From Cladobotryum mycophilum (taxonomy: Eukaryota; Ascomycota; Sordariomycetes; Hypocreales; Hypocreaceae), in assembly GCA_036429605.1 (NCBI GenBank), contig CM071590.1, positions 6,448,001 through 6,512,000 on the forward strand: a stretch of 64,000 nucleotides of DNA. Direction: 5' to 3'. The notes below the pieces were generated by a model. The model saw only the letters and a program-made list of their open reading frames with translations, did no database searches and was not told where the DNA came from. The position numbers were made by a program, and so were the translations under genes. Within the stretch, counting starts at the first letter, position 1; every line of letters starts with the position of its first letter. This document shows positions 12,001 to 23,639 of the stretch, one piece after another.

Positions 12001-14270
12001 TGTGGTATGTGTTCATGTTCATGCCATAAAGAACGGACGAAAAAGAGAAGCAAGGTTAGTGATCCTTTTTTGTTCGCTTCTACCACCATTCCCAAAAACT
12101 CGAAATCAGGGGCAGGCTTCGAGTCGGTTGGGCGGCAACCCATTTGCAGACTAAAATGTGACACAGCCAAGACCAGCGACCAGTACAACCTGAAATTACT
12201 TGTAAGACCATGGCGTAAACGGGCCGCTTAAGGCTGGTGGAAAGATCTTCGATATCGCTTCCCTCCCATGCTGCTGCTGCTGTTGTGGTGGGTAGTGGTG
12301 GTAAGAGAATGCCTGCTGCTCTTCCAAGAGGAGAGTGCTTTGCATGCACTCAGGCTCCCGGCCACTCTCACCGGTTATCGCTACCCTCATTCCGATATTC
12401 GACAAATTGGGGTTAACCCCTTAAATTAGCCATACGTCGACTTGTCTTTCTTTCTTTGCCAGAGCGTCCTTGAGGTCCCTGATTCGCCCGTTTGCCGGAT
12501 TCCCGTCCTCTGTCCAGGCTACCCATGCCATCAAGTACTAGTAGCCAACCGCATATCCGATGCTTGATGGACTTGGAAAGAAAGAAACAAAGAAACAAAG
12601 AAGGAAGAAAAACACAATCACACATTGTTACGCTGAATGTATTGCCGAGAAGCCAGTTCGGATGCAAGTAGTACAACGTGCTCGCCAGACAAAAGTCAAC
12701 ACCATAAAGTCTCCGTCAACGAATCAAGCTCTCTGGAAGAAAGGCTCCATAAGCACTAACAAACAACATAGCCTAGGACTTCCTCCCTTCCCACGTTCTC
12801 CAGGTTCGCAAAGGTGCACAGTCACCCTTGCTATCTATGCTTCCTAGTACACGTGTCGTGTACCTACACAAGCAGTACAGTGCTCCGGACTCCAGATTAC
12901 ACTAGAAGAGAGGGTTTTGGGGGAGGGGGAGACCCTCAAGCCTCCAGCTCAAGGATGTCATAATGAAATGTTCGTTTCAGGAAGCTGTTCCGGTACTCTG
13001 GGAATTTGTTGATGACAGGTTCTTGCTATCGGATACTCTCTGCCGAAGCCGGTCGTTGCAGTTGATTCACATTTCCACTTGCGCATACGCGTAGGTAACC
13101 ATCATGACCCTCTTCGGGCGTTTAGTAAGTCTTTAGTAACGGCTTGAGAAGAAAGAAAAAAAGATCAGACCGCGCACTCAACATTCTTTATGTTACACTA
13201 AAAACGGAAGCCAAACAAATGCTGTTTACAGCCTGGAGCACCACCATAGAATGATCCATGCATGCATCCACTCACCCAGGGAGAATGCTTACTACCGTAC
13301 CTACGTTGTGTCCGCCCAGGGGATCAAAGTGTGGTCATTGCGTCCTTTCTCTTTCTCTCTCTCTCTCTTCCTCTCCCTCTCCCTCTCCCAGCCCTCAATT
13401 CCCCATAGTTCATCGGCCTGGCCGCGCCGGTAGATTCCGTTTTGTCGACGACATGCCGCGCATCTTCCTTGGTAGGCTTTGGGGAGGGGAGGGATACCTT
13501 GCTGTAGTGTGGATATCTTTTGTGTGCACATACCTTTAGCAGGGATGCATCGCTGCTTACTGTCTCACATGCGAGACAGGACAAGCGCTCCGGTTTGGGG
13601 GGCACTCAGTTGGCTGCCGCCTCTTTATCTCTCTCTCCCTTTGAGGGCATTGGGCAGCAGACTCATGCGAATGCAGCGCATAGATCTCTCATGACAGCGA
13701 ATGCCCAGTGCTAATTGTCATTTGACAGCACGCTACATCTATAATTGAGCATCATATAGGCACGGAGATCAATCTACCGTGCCGAACCTGGGCAATACAT
13801 GATTTGCTGGGATGGGATGGTTCTGGACAGGGGGTGTGTAATCGGATTGCAGTGAATGCTTGAGCATCACGCTACTTGTTGTTTCTCACCCTGATGAGGA
13901 TAATGATGCTTTAGATCGTCTTGGTATCTTTAGCATCGTGCCCTTACATGACATCTGACGCTATTTCATGTAGAATTACGAAGTAAATATTGAACCAAGC
14001 ATGGCTGAGCTGATCCTTCGACTATGCTTCGACCAGGGCTGTGGCTTGTCCGTCCTTGCAGGGGGAAAGACGAAAAAAAAACTCTGCTGTTTTTTGTTTT
14101 ATTTTTGTTAGCACTTGTGGACTACGGATCTCCCGAAATGGTACGGGTTAGGGTTCTACGTAAGTGAGCGACGGGCATAGCAGCAGAAGCAGCGTGAGTC
14201 TGAGTGTGGCATGGCATGGCATGGGAGATGCTTGACTCGCTTGCTCTTTGACCACCAGTCCAGTGACCAT

Positions 14271-14304
<34 letters not shown>
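14271..14304. repeat. GACCAC hexanucleotide array
   Basis: Five perfect GACCAC units plus GACC. The minus strand reads GTGGTC repeats, giving a Gly-Arg string in a 99-codon frame (14122-14421) that otherwise looks non-coding. It lies about 430 bp upstream of the regulator ATG. Confidence 0.8.
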
Positions 14305-14736
14305 CATGCCTCCCATGTCACGGATCCCAGATGTGCCTCCCAGTTCGAATTGTGTTATGCATTGTGCACCTATAATGCTTGACGTTATGAGTGTTAGTGC
14401 TTGAGACGGGTCAATATCCAAACTACACTACGTCCAAAATCATTCAAGTCCTGTCTCATACCCAGACAAGTGCTACTCCACCAAGACCATCGGTAAGCGC
14501 GATGGCATGCTGCTTCAGGGTTCTCGATAATGCAGCCATGGGGACCATCAGCAAATATTCCATCAAACGTGATGCATCAGAGTTGTCTGAAATACGACTT
14601 CGTTTCCGTCCCCCGGCATTAGTATCATCGAATCTGCAAATGCTTCCTTCTCACCATCACCATCCTCATCACATCACCACTACCTCCTCCGTCACCACCA
14701 CCATCATTCCTTCTCGAATCCTCGATCGACAGAACC

Positions 14737-16464
14737 ATGAGTGCCAGCGCCGTTGATTCGGAAAAGCCCCTACGCTTTGCTTGTAACCGTTGTCATGCCC
14801 AGAAGCTTCGCTGCCCTCGCTCACTCGACTCGGACAAGGGAGGGCCCGATGAGCCATGCTCTCGCTGTCGCAAGGCGGGCGCCACATGCGTCGTCAGTCT
14901 GCGAGGCAAAGTAGGACGACCAGCCAAAATCTCCAAGAAAAGACCAACTTCGGCCCCGCGACCGTATCTATCGCCAGAGGAGGAGCAGCAAGCGTACGAT
15001 GTTGGCGTTGGATCATCTCTCCCCACCAGCGACAGTGAGAGGACTGCTACGAAGCGTCGTCGGTGCCCTGGACCACCACCACCACGCGTTGTTAACATGT
15101 TCGGCACGGACCATGATCAGGACTGCAATAATAACCCGAGTTTGATTCCGACTACAAATCCGACTGATGGCCAGCTCATTTTTGATCACGACCATATGCT
15201 ACCGAGCGTAGACAATGACTCTATGATATCCATGCAGCACTTTACTGGCGACCCATCTACCCTCACTCCCACAGCATCCTCCATCGACAACGACGACCTG
15301 GATTCTGCGACAAGCGTGTGGTCCCATAACGCTTGGCCCAACACCACATGTGACTCGCCTGCATCATCCATGGTAAGTGGGAACTCTATGTAACCTTAAC
15401 CTGCCGGTATCTTGTCGCTTATAAACCTCCCCCTTCTAGGAACCGTCGGACTCTATTACTGCTAACTTGGAAATGGACCTTAACATTCCCACCTTTTACT
15501 TTGCACCAAACCTGTGGGAAAGTTCAGATTCAAGGGGAGGATGAGCGATATCAACGACAGGACCCAGGCCGGGTCATCCATCACCGTCAACAGTGGCCAT
15601 CCACCTCAGCCCCAGGTTGCCTCTTGTCGTCCTGAACAGCTCAGAAACAGGCAAAGTGAATCAAGTCAAGCCCAACCTAGGAACAACACCCCGTCACAAA
15701 ACCCAAGGGTTGTTCCATCCACTGAACCCTTCTCGAGCATCAATTGCTTCCGAAGTCTGTCAGACCTAAATCTCAGAATTCTTCAGTCGTGCGAGGTGTC
15801 TAGTTCAACGCCAGACGGTTCCCAGTCGTCCAGTCACCAGATCCTAAGAGACTCAGTCCAGTTTGCTGGAGAGCTGATCGACGCTGCACGACAAAGCCTG
15901 CCGCACATCTTCCCCAACGGAGGCTTCACGTCCGTGTCAAACTCACCGTCAACGGACCACAACACCGATACAATTAATGTCCAGACGGGGTCTGCGGATA
16001 ACTGGACAAGTTACGAGTCACAACCTCGTGCGCCCTGCATCCCTGACTCTGCGATAATATTTCTTCTGCTGGGATGCTACACCCAGATTTTGCACTCTTT
16101 TGAGATTGCCATCAACAGTCTCTTTTCCGAGCACTGCGATCAGGCGAGTTTGGATAGTCGAAACACCAATACTGGCAATGTTCAGTCGCTATTGGAGGCG
16201 TCTCTAGCAGTACACACAGTAACATACCTACTCAACCGTATGCAAAGAACATTTAAGCTCCATGAGCCAGAGGGCAATGAAGATGCTGCCATGGATGACC
16301 AATTTGGTTATATGGAAGACTGGAAGAAGCCAACCCCTCGTACAAGGGTTGGCGCTGATGATGGCCTGCTGGGTCGGGCCTTTACAGAAATTCGAGAAAG
16401 AGAAACTAGCCTTATGAGAAGGGCACAAGATCTACGACAAATCTTAAACACGTCCAATATGTAA
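14737..16464 (+). CDS. ascR: Zn2Cys6 transcription factor, AflR-like (candidate AscR); frame break in middle
   Basis: The N-terminal exon (14737-15372, 212 codons) has a full Zn2Cys6 cluster, CNRCHAQKLRC then CSRCRKAGATC, and a basic linker (GRPAKISKKRP). A GTAAGT donor follows at 15373 and a good acceptor CTTCTAG ends at 15439. The exon from 15440 stops at 15542, while the long second half (to 16464) is open one frame away. Two readings restore it: a missing base, e.g. in the G run at 15535-15538 (about 553 aa), or a 5-nt microexon 15440-15444 joined to 15528 (525 aa). The second half contains NCFRSLSDLNLRILQ and a hydrophobic segment (AIIFLLLGCYTQILHSFE) like the C-terminal domain of AflR-type regulators. 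Location within the cluster makes it the likely pathway activator. Confidence 0.75.
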
Positions 16465-17225
16465 AAACGGTTTGGCAGGGTATTTATTTAGGAGGTGTAC
16501 GAATATACGCAGGGACGCGGGTAATGAACCGAACTTCATGTTGCATCACTTTTTCTGTCAAAAAAGAAATAGAGCTAGATCTCCCGTTTCTGTACATAAG
16601 ACTGAATCCACTGTACATAATTCTGAAGGAAGTTTTTTTCTCTTTCTTCTCTTCATCCATAGAATATTCTTCGACTCATGATGACGAACTGGTGCTCGTG
16701 CGTTTCCAATGATACGTTGTTGTATGTATGCCCAGACAAGAGCCGAGAGCTGCTTAGCCAAAGAGAGAAGGTAGATGTAAGCAACGGGCCTATTCTCCTT
16801 ACAGTCTGACTAGTTTTTGGAGATGGGACCGCAGATATCGAGATTCTTGGCGTCAATGGATCGATTCAGGGATCAGTTGTTGTGGGATGTGACGTGGAGC
16901 AGACAGTCGGGACAGGGAGGGTGGAATCCGGGCAAAATGAGCTGAATCTATCCTTGAACAATCGAGCATGGTTCTCGGAATGGATAATCAAATTGATAAT
17001 CAAACGAACCCTCCAGCATAGTCTCGTATAGAACTAATGAGATTTAATAAAAAGAGTAATATAAATTTCTTGCCAGTCATTGATTCATAATTTATACCTA
17101 GACTCCTATCTACTGATCCCTACTACCGCGCTCAACAAATGACCTCCCTCCTATCCGAGTTTATACACACATACATAAAGAAACAAGGGGGAAATGTATT
17201 GACCAAGTCGTCTCAGCTGGCTTGC
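16465..17225. other. Convergent 3' region between regulator and prenyltransferase
   Basis: About 760 bp, AT-rich toward 17030-17100, with no supported gene; it holds the 3' ends of two converging genes. Confidence 0.6.
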
Positions 17226-18242
17226 TTAGACTCTAGCAGTCTTTGTGGTGTATTCAAGGATGAACCCACCGAGCAGGTTGCTTATAGCCAGGGCGTAGAA
17301 CCAACCAGAGTGGCCAGTCCACTGAGGAATGAGCCCCCAGTGCACAACAGCAATCATGAGAACAAGGGCGGTGAAAACGCCGGCAACAGAAAGCGTAAAG
17401 AAATAGGGGCCCATGGCCACGAGTTGGCCGAGAGTAAACAAAACGCCAGCAATGGAAGTGGTGAGAACGGCCAAGAGAGCACCCAAATGATTTCTAAAGT
17501 AGACTGCCATTCCCTTGACACCAGACTTGAGGTCATCTGCCGTGTCCTGTCGAGCGTAGACGGTATCATAGAAGATGACCAGAAGGACAATGGTGGCAGT
17601 CAGACACAATGTTGGGCCGACGTATGCCAATGAAAGGGCAGGCAGACCGACAGAGTACGAAGACAAGGCGATCGTCGAAGCCAGAGTGGAGCCCAAGATG
17701 ACCTGGGGGAAGTTGGTGAAGCGCTTGCCAAATGGATAGATTGCTGCCAGGACGGTCGTGCCCAAGCCTACATAGGTGCACTCAGAAGGCAGCGATTGAA
17801 TGGCCCAAAAGGCGAGGAGAGTGAGGACAAGGGTGAAGATGTGCCCCTGAGTGGGTGAGACGGCTCCACGAGCAATGGGCCTGTTTCGGCAACGAGCTGT
17901 GCGACGATCAAACTCCCGATCAGTGTTGTCATTCCAAGCGCACCCGGCGCCTCTCATGAGAAATGTCCAGATGGCGAATATGCCTGCCCGGTGGGCGAGT
18001 GTGGAAGCCGGGACGGCGACGGGGCTGATGGAGGAGGCATAGATGAGGCCCAGAAGATGTGGGAAGTAAATCATGTAGTTGCCATGAGGCTGTTCAAGAC
18101 GAACGAGTTCAGCATAAGGAACCCATGACGCCGGCAACTTTGAGAGAACACCCTTGGTGGGAGGAGTGTATGTCCCGTCAGGAGGGGAGACCTTCTTGGA
18201 TGCGGGCTTCTTGGCCTTGGAGGACGACGACTTGGGAGGCAT
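17226..18242 (-). CDS. ascA: UbiA-family aromatic prenyltransferase (AscA-like)
   Basis: A single intronless frame of 338 aa. The N-terminus is Lys/Ser/Pro-rich (residues 1-30). The rest is polytopic, with eight to nine hydrophobic segments. Both Asp-rich metal/diphosphate motifs of UbiA enzymes are intact: NDNTDREFD at about 104-112 and DTVYARQDTADD at about 226-237. Members such as Coq2 prenylate 4-hydroxybenzoate; fungal cluster members (StbC, AscA) attach farnesyl diphosphate to orsellinic acid to give ilicicolinic/grifolic-type acids. It is divergent from the NRPS-like reductase with an 887-bp shared promoter carrying three candidate operators. Farnesyl specificity is inferred from the cluster; family membership is clear. 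Confidence 0.88.
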   Translation of the reverse strand: MPPKSSSSKAKKPASKKVSPPDGTYTPPTKGVLSKLPASWVPYAELVRLEQPHGNYMIYFPHLLGLIYASSISPVAVPASTLAHRAGIFAIWTFLMRGAGCAWNDNTDREFDRRTARCRNRPIARGAVSPTQGHIFTLVLTLLAFWAIQSLPSECTYVGLGTTVLAAIYPFGKRFTNFPQVILGSTLASTIALSSYSVGLPALSLAYVGPTLCLTATIVLLVIFYDTVYARQDTADDLKSGVKGMAVYFRNHLGALLAVLTTSIAGVLFTLGQLVAMGPYFFTLSVAGVFTALVLMIAVVHWGLIPQWTGHSGWFYALAISNLLGGFILEYTTKTARV

Positions 18243-18590
18243 CTTGATAGTTCTTGGCTTTGTTGATGACGGGAAGGGAAAAGATTTTGGTAGGTGGAAT
18301 TTGGTTTTTTTCTTCTTCTGCAGAATGTTTCTGGAAGCTCAAAAAGGACGTAAGAAGAAAAGATTTCAATAGCTCAAGACTTGCGAGGCCTCTAGATAAA
18401 AATGAATATATCGACCCCTGGGCAGGATGCTAGACGTTCCAACGGCCATCCCCGGGAGGAACTCGCCACACGAAACCCGGCCAAAATCAAGGGAACCTTT
18501 TTTTCCCCAAGCAGGTCTCCATAGTGAAAACCTGAGAGAGCGCATCTGAAACAATAACCATTTTGGAGACAGAAAGGAAAAACGAGAGGG

Positions 18591-18602
18591 GAAAATCGCC
18601 GG
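18591..18602 (+). promoter_or_regulatory. Candidate cluster operator, variant GAAAATCGCCGG
   Basis: Ten of twelve bases match GAAATTCGCCGA. It lies 42 bp from a perfect copy, about 350 bp upstream of ascA. Confidence 0.3.
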
Positions 18603-18632
18603 CTGACGTGATGTGATGCAAGGTACGAGCTG

Positions 18633-18644
18633 GAAATTCGCCGA
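18633..18644 (+). promoter_or_regulatory. Candidate cluster operator, GAAATTCGCCGA
   Basis: Contains the exact AAATTCRCCG core, about 390 bp upstream of the ascA ATG. Confidence 0.55.
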
Positions 18645-18862
18645 ATATCAAAGGGAACCTGAGAATGGGATTCGAAATCCTCTGCCGAGCTAAACAAGCT
18701 GTCTTTTTTTCTTTCTAGAATTAGAAAGTAGAGCCTTCTAGAGTACCGTCTTGCATAATCTACAATGATTCATTTTCTTGGATGGTAAGCAGGCTAATCT
18801 TTTGCATCACCCCCTTGTCAGAGTGATGTGCTCCCGCGGCTGTGGTGTGGCGTTTGGGGTTC

Positions 18863-18874
18863 GAAATTCACCGA
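18863..18874 (+). promoter_or_regulatory. Candidate cluster operator, GAAATTCACCGA
   Basis: Exact core, about 255 bp upstream of the ascB ATG. Confidence 0.55.
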
Positions 18875-19129
18875 GTCCATCAGAGAACGGTCTCATGAGG
18901 GAAAGGACACTAGGCCATGATCGGTGCGCCTCCACACGGGGATAAACAAATCTGTAAACATGTAAGATGGATCATCTCAATGAAAAGAAGGCATCGTTCC
19001 GGGTAGATATCTAGTCTGGATAGACTCATATTTCATATACCCAGAGAGCAAAAGGAGAAAGGAGCAAAAACAACAAAACAAAACAAAACAAAATCATTGA
19101 CACACACACGTCTGGTATCACTGAAAGAT

Positions 19130-22100
19130 ATGAGTTCCTCAGAAGCGTTACGGCCTTTCAACAGGCCTCCTGTCAACTTTGCTTCTGCTGAAAGACTCGA
19201 GGGTCACATTCACTCGCTGCCGGAGCTTGTCGACTTCAATGCTGTAAACAACCCAGATCACCTCTTTTGCATCCAAGCAAGATCTACAGCTCCCTTCGAC
19301 CACTTTACACATGCCCAGTTTAAGATTGCCGTGGCCAACTGTGCTCGTTGGATTCAGGAAAATGTCCCCCTTCAGCCTACGACCAGTCCCGATGCTCTCA
19401 CGAAAATGGCCCCCGTGGCCCTCTTCATGGAGAGCGACTTTGGACTCATGATTCACGAGTTTGCTCTGATGAGCATTGGAGTCCCCCTCTTATTCTGTCA
19501 GCCCGGCTCCCGCCCGTTGCCATCAACCACCTCCTCGAGGCAACCTCGGCCGCCTCTTTTATTGTCTCACAGAGGCTGTCTGAGCCCGCAAAGCCGGCAT
19601 TGGCAGCATTGAGCGCCAAGGGCATCTCTACCCATGTTGGCCTCCCTTACAAGAGTTTCCACGAGCCCGAGGTCGATGTTGCCTCAAAGGGCACATTTGA
19701 CCGCCCACAAGAGCTCGATAGCGTGATTCTGCTGCTCCATTCATCAGGCACAACCGGCTTGCCCAAGCCCATCACCATCAGCCACCGACAGCTGCTCTTT
19801 GCCGTCAACTGCCACAAATTTGACACTGAAGAGGAGGCGCAGGCTCTCAATGTCTCCAGTCTTCCCTTGTTCCACGGATTCGGCCTGGTTGCCCCTGGAC
19901 TGTCCATGTCTGCCGGCAAGCCCGCGGTCTACCCTGCTACCGACGGAATCCCCAATGCTCTATCAATCATTGAGCTGGTCAAGGCTACAAAGGCCAAGTC
20001 CATGATGACTGTGCCATTCCTTCTCGATGATATCTGCAACCTTCCAAATGACGAGGGTATCAAGGCCTTGGCTCATATGGATTTTGTCGGAACTGGAGGA
20101 GCAGCCCTTGGCGCTGGTGTGGGCGACCGTCTGAAGCAGGGCGGAGTCAAGTTGTTGAACTTTTATGGCACAACTGAGACCGGCCCCTTGTCTCTCACCT
20201 TTGTACCCAAAGACGACTACGACTGGAAGTACTTTAGACTTCGAACCGACGTCAACTACAAGGTGGACGAGCTCGAGCCCAGGGATACCGAAAGGAGGTT
20301 CCGTCTTACCGTGTTCCCCTTTGGTGGCACCGAGGGTATCGAGATTGCCGATCAGTTGATTCGCAACGAGCAATTCCCCGAGACGGACTTTGCGGCCGTT
20401 GGTCGAGACGACGATGTCATTGTTCTCGCTACGGGAGAAAAGGCCAACCCCCTGATCCTCGAGACCATGTTGACCGAGGCACCAATCCTCAAGTCTGGTA
20501 TCGCCTTTGGCGAGAACCAGTTCAACCTCGGCGTCATTGTCGAGCCTGCAGAGCCCGTCTCGCCCGAGGAGGAGGGAGCCTTCAAGGAGAAGATCTGGCC
20601 GCTCATCGTCGCCGCCGGACAAAAGATGGACGCATTCTCCAGAATCCCCTCCCAGGACGCAGTCATCATTGTGCCCGCGGGCAAGGTCATTCCCCGCACC
20701 GACAAGGGTTCAATTGCGCGCAAGGAGGTCTATGCACTCTTCGACGCCGAGATCAAGGAGGTGTACGCCAAGCTACTGTTGGGTGCTGAGAAGGATATCG
20801 AGCCCTTGAACCTGGATGACCTTGAGAACCATCTCAAGGACCTTATTCAAAAGCAGTGGAAGCTTGAGATTGCACCTTCGGATTGGTCAGCCGAGGACAA
20901 CCTCTTCAATCTGGGTCTTGACTCTCTCCAAGCCCTGCAGATTCGCAGAGTTCTCATCTCTGCTGCGGCCAAGACCGAGGCTCTCAAGGATGTAGATGCC
21001 ACAAAATTGATCCCACAAGAGTTCATCTACGTCAACCCTACAGTACGCCAGATGGCAGATTCGCTAAGCAAGCGATCGACCTCACCAGCAGACTTTGGTG
21101 CTGGCGCCGCCAAGGAGGTGGAAGAGCTTATCGAAAAGTATAGCCTGCAAGTCAGCGTCGTGGATGAGAAGAAGCCCAGTGTTTCCGATAATGCTGTTGT
21201 TCTCCTTACCGGAAGCTCTGGCAGTCTTGGATCACATTTGCTAGTCCAGCTGGCTCAAACTTCACACATTAAGCGGATTGTTTGCCTCACCCGAAAGGGC
21301 GCTGCAAGCAAACCTGCCGAGGGGACACAATACGACAGATCAGTCATTTCTTCAAAAGGCATTTCACTGTCGGAGGAGGAGTGGTCTAAGGTCTCTGCCC
21401 TCGAGGTCGATCCCACATCCGACAAGCTTGGTCTTCAAGAGTCGGATTACAACAACCTGAACGAGCAGGTCACTCACATCGTCCATGCAGCCTGGCCCAT
21501 GAACTACCTCACAGGTTTGCAGTCTTTCGATTACCAATTCAAATTCCTGCAAAGTTTGCTACAGCTTGCAGTTGACGGAAATGGAACCATTAAGCGACGC
21601 TTCGTCTTTGTTTCCTCCATTGCCGCCGTTGCCAAGGTTGGTCTCGTGAGTGGAGGACAACTCATTCCGGAGGCTCCCGCGAACGCTGCTGAAGCCGCAT
21701 GTGGCATCGGTTATGCCGATGGCAAACTTGTTTGCGAAAAGGTGCTCGAGCGGGCGTCCGTAAGCCACGCAGGCCAACTAGAGGTCACCTACGTTCGATG
21801 TGGGCAAATTACTGGCGCCAGAGGAACCGGTGTGTGGAATTCGATCGAACAGATCCCCATGCTCCTGCGGTCCGCTCAGACCGTTGGCTCCTTGCCGAAA
21901 CTGCGAGGTGTAAGTTTTGTTTGCTCTTTTTTCCCCTTTGATCCGTGCCAACCCCTGAAGCCGAGCTAACTGAGATCGTGTGCGCAACAGACATTGTCTT
22001 GGATTCCCGTTGATGACGCCGCCGCCGTGATCTCTGAGATTGCCTTCTCCACCAACCACAGCCTCCCCATTGCTCAGCATTTGGAGAACCCTGTTCGCCA

Positions 22101-22401
22101 AGCCTGGGGCGACCTTGTTGATTCCATAGGCCTGCAGCTGGGCATCACCAACGCTCCGGTACCCTTTGACCAGTGGCTGGAGCAGGTTGCCAATGCAGAG
22201 TCGGACGAAGATGTCCCTGTGAAGAAGCTGTATGCCTTCTTCAAGTACTCGTTCGAGGCTGTTGCTTGCGGACAGGTGATCCTGGGCACAGATGTTGCCC
22301 GCACATCTTCCAGCACGCTCCGCAATATGCGTGCCATTGACGATGCCACTATCCAGAACTATATCCGTTACTGGAGAGATATTGATTATCTACGTAAATG
22401 A
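19130..22401 (+). CDS. ascB: NRPS-like A-T-R carboxylic acid reductase (AscB-like), single-base frame break
   Basis: The start is the ATG before SSSEALRPFN. The adenylation domain has HSSGTTGLPK (about residue 204) and NFYGTTETGPL. A carrier domain follows with NLGLDSLQ (phosphopantetheine Ser about 598), then a reductase domain with TGSSGSLGSH (about 694) and YADGK (about 861). An intron 21910-21990 separates the last 136 codons. In known clusters (StbB, AscB) this protein activates the prenylated aromatic acid as adenylate and reduces the carrier thioester to the aldehyde. As given, the frame is lost at about 19481-19495, in the CCCCC run after GGAGT; one added base restores about 1063 aa with a family-like sequence across the join. 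There is no room for an intron there. Sequence error is more likely than loss of function. Confidence 0.85.
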
Positions 22402-22514
22402 GACTAGACTATGCATGTATCTATTTAGAATCTTACGGTGCGAGGGGGAGGAGTGTATGAATAGTATAAATCTTTGATACAGTTTATGCAAAAACATATT
22501 AGAATATACACTAG

Positions 22515-22520
22515 AATAAA
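22515..22520 (+). terminator. Possible polyadenylation signal of ascB
   Basis: AATAAA 114 bp downstream of the ascB stop, followed by a T-rich stretch. Confidence 0.4.
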
Positions 22521-22744
22521 AACAGTTTTTTTTATGCAACACTACTCTGCTACTCTGGAATATCGATTTTGTGATAGAAATAATACCTTGCCAACGTTGC
22601 ATCCGATGATATGAGCCGGGGACGGGACAACCACGTGTAAGGTGCATATGCGTTTGTCACATGTGGAACAGGAACGGAGCCGGGGATTCAAGATAATGAA
22701 CGAATTAGGTGGGGAGGGGCAAAAACAAGATGATGAAAAAACCT

Positions 22745-22756
22745 GAAATTCGCCGT
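22745..22756 (+). promoter_or_regulatory. Candidate cluster operator, GAAATTCGCCGT
   Basis: Exact AAATTCRCCG core in the ascB-ascC intergenic region, about 890 bp upstream of the PKS ATG. Confidence 0.45.
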
Positions 22757-23420
22757 ATGTCTAGGAAGCTGGAGGAAGAAGAGACTTCAGGCGAAGACTC
22801 TTCCTCCGTATGCGTGTTGCTTATGGATACCGTCAGCCTCACGGCTATCGCAGTCTCAGTTCGTTCTGACAAGCTCGACTGCGATCGATCCTTCGATGCT
22901 ATTTAGTAAGTCTAGCGAAAGACAAAGTGAGAATATAGATGAACAGGAAGGTCGGTAAGTGACTTGGCGCGTCGATAGTGGTTTCAGGGCCGAGGCTGGA
23001 TGCAACAAATCCGACCAAAATGATGATAGGTCTTACGAACGGTATGGCCGGGGGGAGGGCAAGGGGGCTCAGTCTCGGATGCAAATGGGAAATCCATTCA
23101 AGCATGCATGTTAGCTAATCTAAAGGGGAGAGTGATGTGATGTGCTTGGTCCTAAATTGAGCGAAGCGCCTGGTCCGTGGTGAAACAGATACCATGATGG
23201 CCCATGAGTACACCCTTCCAGGGATGTCTGCATAGTAACTGAATACGATACGTTAATGACAATAGTACAAACGTTTGCCGCATGCATCAGACTAGTATGG
23301 GGGAGGGGGCGATTTAAGCATGTGGGCCAATGACGAGGATGTTTGTCCTGAACCAGTATAAGCTGAATAGGGAAGCAAACCACGTTGAAAATGTGCCGAA
23401 TGGTTGTTGGCGTTCTACCC

Positions 23421-23431
23421 AAATTGGCCGA
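23421..23431 (+). promoter_or_regulatory. Candidate cluster operator, variant AAATTGGCCGA
   Basis: One mismatch to AAATTCGCCGA. It lies about 210 bp upstream of the PKS ATG, similar to the spacing seen at other cluster genes. Confidence 0.4.
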
Positions 23432-23639
23432 GTATCAGCAAATCTTCGGGACATTTCTGCCATCGCCCACGCTTATCTATTTTGAGACATGATACGTAAG
23501 GCGTGTGAAAGGTGAGTTTTGATAGCTAAAGTGATAATAATAAAGCAATATCAAGAATCGTTGATTCCTCTTCTTGATGTGGTTCATAACTCCTTTTGGT
23601 TGAAGAAACGTGAAAGGGACACCAGTTATGGTATTGACA

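Larger units (their letters stand above)
8994..14736. other. Long gene-poor stretch inside the cluster (5.7 kb)
   Basis: I found no frame longer than about 104 codons with believable protein character, and no spliced gene could be assembled. It contains an AATAAA at 9060-9065 just after ascD, a G9 tract at 9029-9037, a G11 tract at 11850-11860, CT-rich tracts (13340-13385) and a GACCAC hexamer array near 14271. No transposase, terminal repeat or tRNA was recognised. It could hold a long regulator leader, a non-coding transcript, or the decayed site of a lost gene. Confidence 0.5.
18243..19129. promoter_or_regulatory. Bidirectional promoter, ascA/ascB
   Basis: 887 bp between divergent start codons with the densest set of candidate operators in the window: exact cores at 18634-18643 and 18864-18873 and a near-match at 18591-18602. 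An AACAAAACAAAACAAAA run (19069-19092) sits just before ascB and is probably leader sequence. Confidence 0.6.
22402..23639. promoter_or_regulatory. Intergenic region upstream of the PKS
   Basis: 1.24 kb with an AATAAA (22515-22520) after ascB, one exact operator core (22746-22755) and a one-mismatch copy 23421-23431. Short frames here show no domain. Confidence 0.55.

Noticed and set aside
14122..14421. 99-codon frame with a Gly-Arg repeat
   Set aside because: The repeat comes from the GACCAC array; flanking sequence has no protein-like pattern.
19130..22401. Calling ascB a true pseudogene
   Set aside because: The only defect is one base at a C run, and the same kind of defect occurs in sch9, which should be functional.
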